Assembly (NCBI GenBank): GCA_946481275.1
Contig: CAMLMV010000012.1
Coordinates: forward strand, 82,662-146,661
Direction: 5' to 3'
DNA length: 64,000 bases
Source: an uncultured Massilia sp.
GTDB taxonomy: Bacteria > Pseudomonadota > Gammaproteobacteria > Burkholderiales > Burkholderiaceae
Positions 56,973-64,000 of this stretch are shown piece after piece. The position numbers and the translations under genes are program-made. Every line of letters starts with the position of its first letter. Position 1 is the first letter of the stretch. The notes below the pieces were generated by a model that ran no database searches, was not told the DNA's origin, and saw only the letters and a program-made list of their open reading frames with translations.

Positions 56973-57974
56973 TCAGCGCAGCCAGGACTTGATGCTTGTC
57001 GCCATCGCCAGCGTCGAGATGCCGTAGCGGTCGTGCAGCGTGGGAAGCGCGCCGGCGTCCAGGAAGGCGTCCGGCAGGCCGATCTGGCGGAAGGGCGGTG
57101 CCACGCCAGCGCGTAGCAGGGTGCCCGCGACCGCCTCGCCGAGGCCGCCGACGACCGAGTGATTTTCTGCGACCACCACGAGCCGGCCGCTGCGGCGCGC
57201 CTCGCGGATCACGGCCTCCTCGTCGAGCGGCTTGATGGTGGGCGTGTGCAGCACGGCCACGCCGACGTTGTCCGCCTTCAGCGCCTCGGCCACTTCGAGC
57301 GCGCGCATCGTCATGATGCCACTGGAAATCACCAGCACGTCGCGGCCGTCGCGCAGCAGTTTCGCCTTGCCGAGCTCGAACTTGTAATCGTATTCGTCCA
57401 GCACGAGGGGCACTTTGCCGCGCAGTAGGCGCATGTAGACGGGGCCGTGGTGCGCGGCCATCGCGGCGACAGCCTGTTCGGTGTCGAGCGCGTCGCACGG
57501 ATCGACGATCGTCAGGCCCGGCACGCCGCGGAAGATTGCGATGTCCTCCGTGGCCTGGTGGCTGGGACCGTAGCCCGTCGTCAGTCCCGGCAACGCGCAG
57601 GCGATCTTGACGTTCAGGTTTTCCTCGGCGATGACCTGATGGATGAAGTCGTAGGCGCGGCGCGACGCGAACACGGCGTAGGTGGTGACGAACGGGGTAA
57701 AACCTTCCTTGGCCATGCCGCCGGCGGCACCCATCAGCAGCTGCTCGGCCATACCCATCTGGAAGAAGCGCTCCGGACAGGCTTGCGCGAACAGGTGCAG
57801 GTCCGTGTACTTGGCCAGGTCGGCGCTCATGCCGACGATGTCTTTGCGGTCGCGTGCCAGTTCGACGAGCGCGTGGCCGAACGGGGCGCTTTGCGTGCGC
57901 TGGCCTTCGGCCGCGATGGAGGCGATCATTGCCGACGTGGTCAGGCGCGGTTTGCTGGTGGCGGCGGTGCTCAT
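56973..57974 (-). CDS. Transketolase-family C-terminal subunit
   Basis: A 333-aa protein covering the pyrimidine-binding and C-terminal domains of a transketolase. It has the TPP-activating Glu region FFQMGMAEQLLMGAAGGMAK, YGPSHQATEDIAIFRGVPGL and the C-terminal domain VVVAENHSVVGGLG. Split transketolases like this act in specialised sugar pathways such as apiose or sulfosugar breakdown, so the substrate is open. The ATG overlaps the N-terminal subunit stop (57971-57974), giving coupled translation and 1:1 production. Confidence 0.92.
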   Translation of the reverse strand: MSTAATSKPRLTTSAMIASIAAEGQRTQSAPFGHALVELARDRKDIVGMSADLAKYTDLHLFAQACPERFFQMGMAEQLLMGAAGGMAKEGFTPFVTTYAVFASRRAYDFIHQVIAEENLNVKIACALPGLTTGYGPSHQATEDIAIFRGVPGLTIVDPCDALDTEQAVAAMAAHHGPVYMRLLRGKVPLVLDEYDYKFELGKAKLLRDGRDVLVISSGIMTMRALEVAEALKADNVGVAVLHTPTIKPLDEEAVIREARRSGRLVVVAENHSVVGGLGEAVAGTLLRAGVAPPFRQIGLPDAFLDAGALPTLHDRYGISTLAMATSIKSWLR

Positions 57975-58834
57975 GCTTGTTCTCCTGCGTGGTGGGCGTC
58001 CAGGATGGCGATGGCCTGCTGCCATTCGTCGGCTTCGACGCGGATGAAATGGTTCTTGTCGCGCTGTTCGAGGAAGGGCACACCGCTGCCCATCAGGGTA
58101 TCGCACAGGATCACGCGCGGCCGGGGCTGCGAATGGCTGCGCGCGGTGTCGAATGCTTGCCGCACGGCAGCGATATCGTTGCCGTTGACGCGCTGGACAA
58201 ACCAGCCGAAAGCTTCCCACTTGTCGGCCAGCGGTTCGAAGCCGAGGATCTTGCTCGACGGGCCGTCGGCCTGCTGATTGTTAATGTCGACCAGAGTGAT
58301 CAGGTTGCCGAGGCCGAAGTGAGCCGCCGACATCGCCGCTTCCCAAGTCGAACCTTCGTCCAACTCGCCGTCCGACATGGAGTTGTAGACGAAAGCAGAG
58401 TTGTTTTTCTGGCGCAGTCCCAATGCGATGCCGACCGCGATGGGCAGTCCCAGGCCGAGGGAACCACCGGAGATTTCCATGCCGGGCGTGTACGTCGCCA
58501 TGCCGGACATCGGCAGGCGGCTGTCGTCGCTGCCGTAAGTCTCCAGCTCGGATTCCGGCAGGATACCCGCTTCGAGCAGCGCGGCGTACAGGGCGATTGC
58601 ATAGTGTCCGTGCGACAGCAGAAAACGGTCGCGGCCTTCCCATTCCGGCTCGTCGGGCCGATAATGCAGTGCGTGTCGGTAGGCCACCGCCAGGATATCG
58701 GTCATGCCGAGGGCCTGCCCGACATAGCCCTGGCCTTGTACTTCGCCCATGCGCAGGGCGTAGCGGCGGATGCGATAAGCCGCGCTTTTCAACGCGGCGA
58801 GCGGTGTCCCTGACGAGGGGTACGTATGCTCCAT
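57971..58834 (-). CDS. Transketolase-family N-terminal subunit
   Basis: A 287-aa TPP-binding half. Motifs are LSHGHYAIALYAALLEAG, SGGSLGLGLPIAVGIALGLR and the TPP/Mg site MSDGELDEGSTWEAAMSAAH with LVDINNQQADG. It partners the overlapping C-terminal subunit. It is the first gene of the leftward operon. Its promoter region (58835-58944) is shared with the divergent LysR gene and carries inverted repeats. Confidence 0.92.
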   Translation of the reverse strand: MEHTYPSSGTPLAALKSAAYRIRRYALRMGEVQGQGYVGQALGMTDILAVAYRHALHYRPDEPEWEGRDRFLLSHGHYAIALYAALLEAGILPESELETYGSDDSRLPMSGMATYTPGMEISGGSLGLGLPIAVGIALGLRQKNNSAFVYNSMSDGELDEGSTWEAAMSAAHFGLGNLITLVDINNQQADGPSSKILGFEPLADKWEAFGWFVQRVNGNDIAAVRQAFDTARSHSQPRPRVILCDTLMGSGVPFLEQRDKNHFIRVEADEWQQAIAILDAHHAGEQA

Positions 58835-58885
58835 GTGGTGTCTCCAATCTGGTCGTTAGGACGCTGCGGACGTCTTGTGCAGCGA

Positions 58886-58922
58886 ATACGGGCCAGTGTA
58901 TAAATCGGTCCCCGAACCGTAT
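58886..58922. promoter_or_regulatory. Candidate LysR binding site between divergent promoters
   Basis: ATACGG (58886-58891) and CCGTAT (58917-58922) form an outer inverted repeat. CGGT (58906-58909) and ACCG (58916-58919) form an inner one within a T-N11-A-like context. It lies just upstream of the LysR start and in the transketolase promoter region. Confidence 0.55.
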
Positions 58923-58944
58923 AGCGAGTAATTCTTGGCAATAG

Positions 58945-59868
58945 ATGAATCCAGTTCAGCGATATCGCGCGTTGCGCAAAGCTTCACTCAAGGGATTGCA
59001 GGCGTTCGAGGCGGCCTACATGCACCGGTCGTTCGCGGCGGCCGCGCAGGAACTCTCGATCACGTCATCGGCCGTCAGCCATTCGATCCAGACTTTGGAA
59101 GATGCGCTCGGCACGCTGCTGTTCGAGCGGGCGCGGCGCGGCGTTGTACCCACCGCGGACGGTGCCCGCTTGTATGAGGTCATCCAGCGCTCCTTCGCCG
59201 ATATCGACAACGAACTGCGCACGCTCCTCGACCGCAGCAGCCGCCAGCAGGTCGTGACGATCCAGTCGGCGCCCAGCTTCGCGGCGATCTGGATCATGCC
59301 GCGCTTGCCGGCGTTCCTGCGCGCCCATCCGGAGATCGACGTGCGCCTATGGGCCGTGCACCAGGCCCCGGACTTTTCCAACAGCGGGGTCGACGTGGCC
59401 GTAACGTACGGTCGCCCGCCCGCGTCGGCAGGCGTGCACGTGGAACCGATCTCGGCACACGAACGGTACGTGCCCGTGTGCAGTCCGGCGCTCGTGGACG
59501 GCTGGACGCTGCCGCTGCCGCCGGGCGACGTCGAGAATTTCTACCTGATCCAGAACGATGTGTCGCTGACGTCGTGGGACGACTGGATCGCGCGCTTCGC
59601 ACCGGACTGCGACAGCCCTGTGCGCGGCCTGCGCCTGGACCGCGCCTTCATGACACTTGGCGCGGCCGAAAACGGGCTCGGCATGTGCATTGAGAGCACG
59701 GTGCTCGTGCACGACTATCTACGGGAAGGGAAGTTGGTGTGCCCGTTCGGAGAACTGGCCATCGAGGCGACCGCGCACCACCTTGCCGTCCCGAAGAGCC
59801 GGGAAGGTCTGCAGGGGGTGCGGACGGTCGTGGAGTGGATCCGGGGATTTGCCGACTTCGACGATTAG
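58945..59868 (+). CDS. LysR-type transcriptional regulator (GcvA-like)
   Basis: A 307-aa regulator. The winged HTH is at about 17-75 (AYMHRSFAAAAQELSITSSA, VSHSIQTLEDALGTLLFERA), followed by a LysR effector domain of GcvA-like type ending VVEWIRGF. It is divergent from the transketolase operon with 110 bp between starts and probably controls it. Its last 4 bp overlap the end of the convergent SDR gene. Confidence 0.9.
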   Translation: MNPVQRYRALRKASLKGLQAFEAAYMHRSFAAAAQELSITSSAVSHSIQTLEDALGTLLFERARRGVVPTADGARLYEVIQRSFADIDNELRTLLDRSSRQQVVTIQSAPSFAAIWIMPRLPAFLRAHPEIDVRLWAVHQAPDFSNSGVDVAVTYGRPPASAGVHVEPISAHERYVPVCSPALVDGWTLPLPPGDVENFYLIQNDVSLTSWDDWIARFAPDCDSPVRGLRLDRAFMTLGAAENGLGMCIESTVLVHDYLREGKLVCPFGELAIEATAHHLAVPKSREGLQGVRTVVEWIRGFADFDD

Positions 59869-60614
59869 TGGATCAGCATGCCGCCGTTGACGTCCAGCGT
59901 GATGCCGGTGCAGTAGGCGGACAGGTCGCTGGCGAGGAACACGACGGCCCCGGCGATGTCGCTCGCGCGGCCCAGGCGCGCCAGCGGGATGTCGTTCGCG
60001 ATCTCGCCTTTGCGTTCTTCCGTCAGCTTGCCCTTGATGATGTCGGTGGCGATCAGGCCCGGCGTGATGGCGTTGACGCGGATGCCATCGGCCCCGAATT
60101 CGCGCGCCATCGCCCGGGTCAGGCCCAGTACGCCGGCCTTGGCGGCCGAGTAGTGCGGGCCGCCAAGAATGCCGCCGCCGCGCTGCGCCGACACCGACGA
60201 CGTGTTCACAATGCAGCCGCTTTTTTGCCGCTGCATGGCAGGCAGCACGGCCTGCGACATCAACAGAGTGCCGCGCAGGCTGACGTCCAGCACGGCGTTG
60301 TAGTCGGCCGCCGAGATGTCGAGCGTCTTGCGTGGCTGTGTGATGCCGGCGTTGTTGAACAGGATGTCGATGCGGCCGTACCGTTCCAGCACGGCGTGGA
60401 TGGCGGCGTCGCACTGCGCCTTGTCCGTGATGTCGGCCGCGAGTCCGAGGTGGCCCGCGCCCAGCTCCGCAGCGGCACCTGCCGGATCGGCACCCGGCAG
60501 GTCGAGGATGACGACGCGGGCACCTTGTTCGGCAAGCATGCGTGCCGTAGCAAATCCAAGGCCGTTGACGCCGGCGCCGCCCGTGACGATCGCCACGCGT
60601 TCTTTGAGTAACAT
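59865..60614 (-). CDS. SDR family oxidoreductase
   Basis: A 249-aa classical short-chain dehydrogenase. Its Rossmann motif is modified to TGGAGVNGLGFATA; the Gly-rich loop has an extra residue pair. NNAGITQPR, the catalytic Ser in VNTSSVSAQRGG, and YSAAKAGVLGLT (YxxxK) are present. The terminus SAYCTGITLDVNGGMLIH is typical. It may oxidise the sugar or polyol of the transketolase operon (inference from position). The start at 60614 follows caggag. Confidence 0.9.
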   Translation of the reverse strand: MLLKERVAIVTGGAGVNGLGFATARMLAEQGARVVILDLPGADPAGAAAELGAGHLGLAADITDKAQCDAAIHAVLERYGRIDILFNNAGITQPRKTLDISAADYNAVLDVSLRGTLLMSQAVLPAMQRQKSGCIVNTSSVSAQRGGGILGGPHYSAAKAGVLGLTRAMAREFGADGIRVNAITPGLIATDIIKGKLTEERKGEIANDIPLARLGRASDIAGAVVFLASDLSAYCTGITLDVNGGMLIH

Positions 60615-61063
60615 GTTCCGTCTCCTGAAGTATTCGAAGGTTACGTCATGTTCGCGGATGACAGCTGGTGGGGCAAACGAGGAAAACTCAACACGACGCG
60701 AAATCAATTCATGGCTGTGGCTCGTTTCGGACTCGGATGCCCGTCGACACCTGCCGCGACCCGGATGTTATTCAACGGCCTCATCGGTTTTACGTAAGAG
60801 CGCTTGCGCGTAATGCGGTTTATCCTGATGCGTTATGGCGATGACGAACTTTCGCATTCTTGGTAGTTTGGGTGGCGTGTTGCGTTATTTTTTAGTGTGG
60901 AATTCAGTAGAATGACCTTAATTTGCGTTGCGTTCTCCCTGGACTCACTTCTGTTGCGCTCGAAATTGCACCGAGCGCAACATTCAATGGGCGTAAAGTC
61001 GAAGCTTGTATCGTAGCTGTTGCGTTCAGGGCGAGTCGGGAGCTCATGCTCTTCCAGCGCGGC
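60615..61063. other. Gap without a recognisable gene
   Basis: About 450 bp. Short open frames exist on both strands, but none has a convincing ribosome-binding site or family motif. Base composition is mixed and partly AT-rich around 60830-60960. It probably holds the SDR promoter at its left end and decayed mobile-element DNA at its right end. Confidence 0.5.
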
Positions 61064-61213
61064 TCGTTCGCCAACATCAAGGAGCTGACGGGCACAATCG
61101 ACAGGTTCGTCAGCCAACGAGAGCCCAAGCCGTTCACAAGGACGCCTGCCGTCGCCTTGATCCTCGAAAAAGTATCTCGTCGTTGCGGTCGAACTAACGG
61201 GACAGGACATTAA
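61064..61213 (+). pseudogene. C-terminal remnant of an IS630-type transposase
   Basis: About 49 residues, with NIKELTGTIDRFVSQREPKP then FTRTPAVALILEKVSRRCGR and a terminal GH, match the end of IS630-family transposases (pattern F-x-W/R-T-x-A-x-x-IL...R-x-C-x-RT-x-x-GH). The catalytic DDE part is absent upstream. No intact terminal repeats were found. It is taken as a decayed insertion. Confidence 0.65.
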
Positions 61214-61242
61214 GTCGGTCGAAATGGTAGCCACTTCTGGAA

Positions 61243-61395
61243 CGGCCGGTCGGCGACGAGCCGCCGTACCACGTTCCCATGCTCGTGCTAGCCCTTGATC
61301 CCACTCACCGCTGGAATGAAAGGTGGCACGACCTTTTATTTCGCCACCGACGGCATTGAGTCCGCGTTCAAGAACGGCAGCGGTAAAAGGGTGCT
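61243..61395 (+). pseudogene. Frameshifted remnant of a RibD-C/dihydrofolate-reductase-like gene
   Basis: One frame reads GDEPPYHVPMLVLA; after a frameshift another reads MKGGTTFYFATDGIESAF. Both segments lie in this order in small RibD C-terminal-domain reductases (PPYH-x-P-x-x-V-L-T then MKGGTTF-x-F-x-TDGIESA). The gene is broken and lacks both ends. Confidence 0.6.
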
Positions 61396-61429
61396 AAAAA
61401 AGAGGCCGCCTGCGTATGGACGGCCTCTT
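61395..61429 (-). terminator. Terminator of the 61446 gene
   Basis: On the minus strand the perfect 9-bp stem aagaggccg / cggcctctt (61400-61408, 61421-61429) with a 12-nt loop leads into a T-run. It lies 17 bp after the stop. Confidence 0.9.
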
Positions 61430-61445
61430 GACATACCGACGAGCA

Positions 61446-61748
61446 TTACGTGATGTCGTCGTCGACGTGCGTGTTCTCGCAAGGCTCATCCGCCGCAGGG
61501 AAATACTTCTGGACGCTCTTGGCAGCACGATCGAAACCGAACTCGCCACGCGCCATCATGTGGATTGTCTCGACCGCGGTCTCTGCTTTGACGCGAGCGC
61601 TGTTGTAATCGCCGCCGTTAAGGCGACCGAATACGCCCATCGCAAGATCGACGCACAGGTCGGGGTCGCGCTTTGCCATCTTGGCGAACCCGTCATATTC
61701 CTTGAGCAGATTGCCCTTGTGCTGCTCATGTGTCAGTTGTTTGCTCAT
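61446..61748 (-). CDS. Small protein of unknown function
   Basis: A 100-aa acidic, mostly helical cytosolic protein (MSKQLTHEQHKGNLLKEYDG, then AMGVFGRLNGGDYNSARVKA; ends HVDDDIT). No family was recognised. The ATG at 61748 follows gagagga; a longer reading frame upstream lacks a site. It is divergent from the 708-aa unknown gene and has its own terminator, so it is very likely expressed. It lies beside mobile-element remnants in an accessory patch. Confidence 0.7.
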   Translation of the reverse strand: MSKQLTHEQHKGNLLKEYDGFAKMAKRDPDLCVDLAMGVFGRLNGGDYNSARVKAETAVETIHMMARGEFGFDRAAKSVQKYFPAADEPCENTHVDDDIT

Positions 61749-61871
61749 CGCGTTTCCTCTCTGGATCTGCAAAACATGATTGTTCGGCATTGAGCCAACT
61801 TTATGTTCTCCCGACGCTTGTGGCAACGAGCTAGAATACCGTCTGTAGCGTTTTGTACCGGTACATCAGCC

Positions 61872-63998
61872 ATGATACCCAACGTCGTTTCAGCCGCTCT
61901 TCGCAAGAAGCGGATCAGCCAGCACAGATTCGCCGAGCACTTGTGGGATAACCACGAGAAGCTTTTCGAGTCGCTGGATCGCACGACGCGGTCACTGGAG
62001 GCGCGCCTCACCTTGTTGGGCAGGGGTGAGCGGCTCGAATGGTGGGAGAAGAATCCTGGTGCGCTGGAGGTGGTGGCGCGGGAACTGGGTGTCGAACCGA
62101 GCTCGCTGCGTGCTGGTCGAGCGCGGGACAAGCACGTGTTCACGTTCGCGAGCTTTCCGACATTGCCTGCGCTCGACCTGAAGCGCGAGGACCGATATCA
62201 CATCGGCAGGCCGGAATTTATCTCGGACGAAGAGAATAGCCGCAACATACCGCCCAATCTGGATCATTGGTTTTTTGGCGAGGGATCGAGTCGAAGCCCC
62301 GAGATGCTCGACTGGTTGCAGATCGAGGACGAGACGGAGTTCAAGTTGATCGCGAACCACTTGGCTGCAGCGAGCCGACACACCGTTCTGGTCCTGGCAT
62401 CCGCAGCAGAGTTGCTCGGGAAGCACGTCGACGTCATGCGCCACAGGTCACCCCTGATCGTGGCGATCGATGACAAAGTAAGTGCGGGACAATTGCAGTC
62501 CTTACGGGATCGCGCGCAAACTGCGCCTCTGCTCGTCATTTCCCGTCACGCACTTCCCAGCCACCAGGGAGGCGCTTTGCAGATTGCGGCGGACCAGGTC
62601 GCAAAAAGCATCAAGATGTGGCGGTGGACGCTGGACCCAGATTGGCGCGGCAAGGTTATCGCTTGGGTCGAGCAGCGCCTTGTGGAATACGGTGTGAAAC
62701 CCGGCACGAGCGCCAAAGAGTTGATTGCCTGGCTCGCGACCTTCGACCCAGGGCGCCGCTGGCTATCGCGCACTGGGGATGTGCTGCAGCTTTGTCGAAT
62801 CGCGCAAGGCGAGTCTTTCGCCACGTTCGTGGAACTGGAAAGAGGACAGAACACCCGCGCACTGCTGGAACGGGTATTCGATATCAAGGCTAGGCATCTG
62901 CGGGTGATGGAGTCAGTTGTTCGCAAGCGCTGGAATGACTGGTGTGGAACATGGGATGGCGAGCTTGCCGAGGCAGGCTGGAAGGCGGCCGGCACTACCG
63001 ATTACGAATTCCAGACCTTGATAAGCGCAGGACAACTTTTGCCGGGCGACAACGGCTACAGATTCGCCAATCCCTTGCTTTCCCGCTTGGTGCTGCGCCA
63101 CGTTCTGGGCACGCAGATCCGTACATCGCCACCGGATACCTGGTGGCCGGCGTGTTTCGACGGGTCTCGGCGAGCGCTGCTTGATGCTACGCTCGACACG
63201 ATGTCGATTGCTGGATTTGCACAGGCATCGCGTCTGCAGAAAAATCGCATCGACAAGGACGGGGGACTGATGGGTGCGGCAGAAGCGCTGTTCGTCGCGG
63301 TCGGCAAACGTCTTGCGCGGGGAACAGCTCTCGTTGACGAAATGCAGGTTATTGGCGACATCGTCCTGTCCAGGCTGGCCGAGGCGCCCGAAACGACCCT
63401 CCCTTGGTCACGGCCATACCGCACGACCGAACAATGGTTTGAATGGATCAGCTCAGTCTGGGTATGGAGTTTGTTTGTTGAGGCACCGAAGGGCGCGGTG
63501 GCCAGTTGGCGCGTCCCCGGCTGGAACCGGGAACAGCTTCCGGAGAAGTTTCCAGACTGGCTAAATCCTCGTGCCAGCTACTGTCGTGAAACCATGCCGG
63601 TGCCAACACGCGAGAGCCTGGCCTATTTCTCCGACGTGGCCTATTTGTGGGGCAAGACCCTTCAAGCCGTGCCGCAAGGTGACGCGCCGCCTTTGCTCGT
63701 GCCGGCGTTGATCTGGCGCGCCGCGTGCGGCGCCTGGCCTGTCGACCCCAGCTGGTGGGGTAAAATCCTGGCCCACAACTGGTGCGAAAGCATGCTGGTC
63801 AGGTTGTTCACTGTGGAGGGAGCCGACCGTGGCCCCGAGGTGGCGCGCTTGCTTTGGCCGAGTCTGGTCTCTTGGCAGATGGGAGCCGGCAGGGGCATGG
63901 CTTTCCCGCATATCCTCGGAAAAGAATTGCAGCTTCCGAGCTGCCGCGGTAATCCCCCCGCAAAAAGAGCGCGTTTGGAAGTAGAATTTTCTACTTAA
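61872..63998 (+). CDS. Large protein of unknown function with N-terminal HTH-like region
   Basis: A 708-aa protein, complete within the window; the stop is 2 bp from its end. Residues 5-30 (SAALRKKRISQHRFAEHLWD) look like an XRE-type helix-turn-helix followed by a helical WWEKNPGALEVVARELGV. Residues about 160-240 contain strands (TVLVLASAAELLGKH, PLIVAIDD, APLLVISRHALPSHQGG) like a nucleotide-binding fold without a visible Walker A. The rest is helical and Trp-rich. This layout recalls large STAND-type or defence proteins, but no family can be named. It is divergent from the 100-aa gene in an accessory patch. Confidence 0.75.
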   Translation: MIPNVVSAALRKKRISQHRFAEHLWDNHEKLFESLDRTTRSLEARLTLLGRGERLEWWEKNPGALEVVARELGVEPSSLRAGRARDKHVFTFASFPTLPALDLKREDRYHIGRPEFISDEENSRNIPPNLDHWFFGEGSSRSPEMLDWLQIEDETEFKLIANHLAAASRHTVLVLASAAELLGKHVDVMRHRSPLIVAIDDKVSAGQLQSLRDRAQTAPLLVISRHALPSHQGGALQIAADQVAKSIKMWRWTLDPDWRGKVIAWVEQRLVEYGVKPGTSAKELIAWLATFDPGRRWLSRTGDVLQLCRIAQGESFATFVELERGQNTRALLERVFDIKARHLRVMESVVRKRWNDWCGTWDGELAEAGWKAAGTTDYEFQTLISAGQLLPGDNGYRFANPLLSRLVLRHVLGTQIRTSPPDTWWPACFDGSRRALLDATLDTMSIAGFAQASRLQKNRIDKDGGLMGAAEALFVAVGKRLARGTALVDEMQVIGDIVLSRLAEAPETTLPWSRPYRTTEQWFEWISSVWVWSLFVEAPKGAVASWRVPGWNREQLPEKFPDWLNPRASYCRETMPVPTRESLAYFSDVAYLWGKTLQAVPQGDAPPLLVPALIWRAACGAWPVDPSWWGKILAHNWCESMLVRLFTVEGADRGPEVARLLWPSLVSWQMGAGRGMAFPHILGKELQLPSCRGNPPAKRARLEVEFST

Positions 63999-64000
63999 CA

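Noticed and set aside
60833..61234. A 133-aa open frame on the minus strand
   Set aside because: It has no ribosome-binding site or family motif and lies over the transposase remnant on the other strand.

Overview
The window is GC-rich chromosomal DNA (roughly two-thirds G+C by eye) from a betaproteobacterium, most likely Burkholderiales/Oxalobacteraceae of the Massilia-Duganella-Telluria kind. This rests on the block ygfZ <> mltG-tmk-holB-pilZ-GNAT-tatD, a layout typical of that order, and on the rich set of secreted glycosidases, TonB receptors, porins and regulators. The taxonomic call is inference. No rRNA, tRNA or CRISPR array was recognised.

Layout. 1-5.6 kb: a degenerate tyrosine recombinase, small housekeeping-like genes, an SDR, an amidohydrolase and a secreted GH18 chitinase with two carbohydrate-binding modules. 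5.7-17.2 kb: the conserved core (NRDE, DUF4936, ygfZ, mltG, tmk, holB, pilZ, GNAT, tatD), then an ankyrin protein, a PAS-GAF-GGDEF cyclase, a methyltransferase and an LpxO-like hydroxylase. 17.2-17.45 kb: a small MITE-like repeat cluster.

17.5-30.6 kb is the centrepiece: two complete tandem copies, same strand and same gene order, of a secretion locus that resembles the Pseudomonas functional-amyloid (Fap) system. In transcription order each copy has a VpsR-like sigma-54 activator; a large secreted low-complexity protein (Asn/Ser/Thr-rich plus Gly/Ala-rich in copy A, mainly Gly/Ala-rich in copy B); a small secreted protein; a C39 peptidase (FapD position); a second small secreted protein (FapE position); and a coiled-coil outer-membrane barrel (FapF-like). 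Both copies share a -24/-12 promoter with an IHF-like site upstream, a stem-loop starting exactly at the predicted +1, and a strong terminator hairpin between the structural gene and the export genes. Together these suggest c-di-GMP/sigma-54-controlled production of an extracellular fibre or matrix protein, with far more subunit than exporter.

30.8-46.6 kb: RlhA-type U32 protein, an HTH-receiver regulator, a YdeP-like molybdoenzyme with a catalase-like protein and FdhD, a patatin phospholipase, a peptidase-like TPR protein, a TonB-type receptor, an SGNH-like protein, a LysR gene remnant and a VOC protein. 46.8-60.6 kb: carbohydrate-use genes: GH29 alpha-fucosidase (lower GC), a deoR-MFS-acyltransferase-GH3 operon, and a tktN-tktC-MFS-porin operon divergent from a LysR regulator, plus an SDR. 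60.6-64 kb: an accessory patch with decayed IS630 transposase and RibD-like fragments, a 100-aa protein of unknown function, and a divergent 708-aa unknown protein with an N-terminal HTH-like region.
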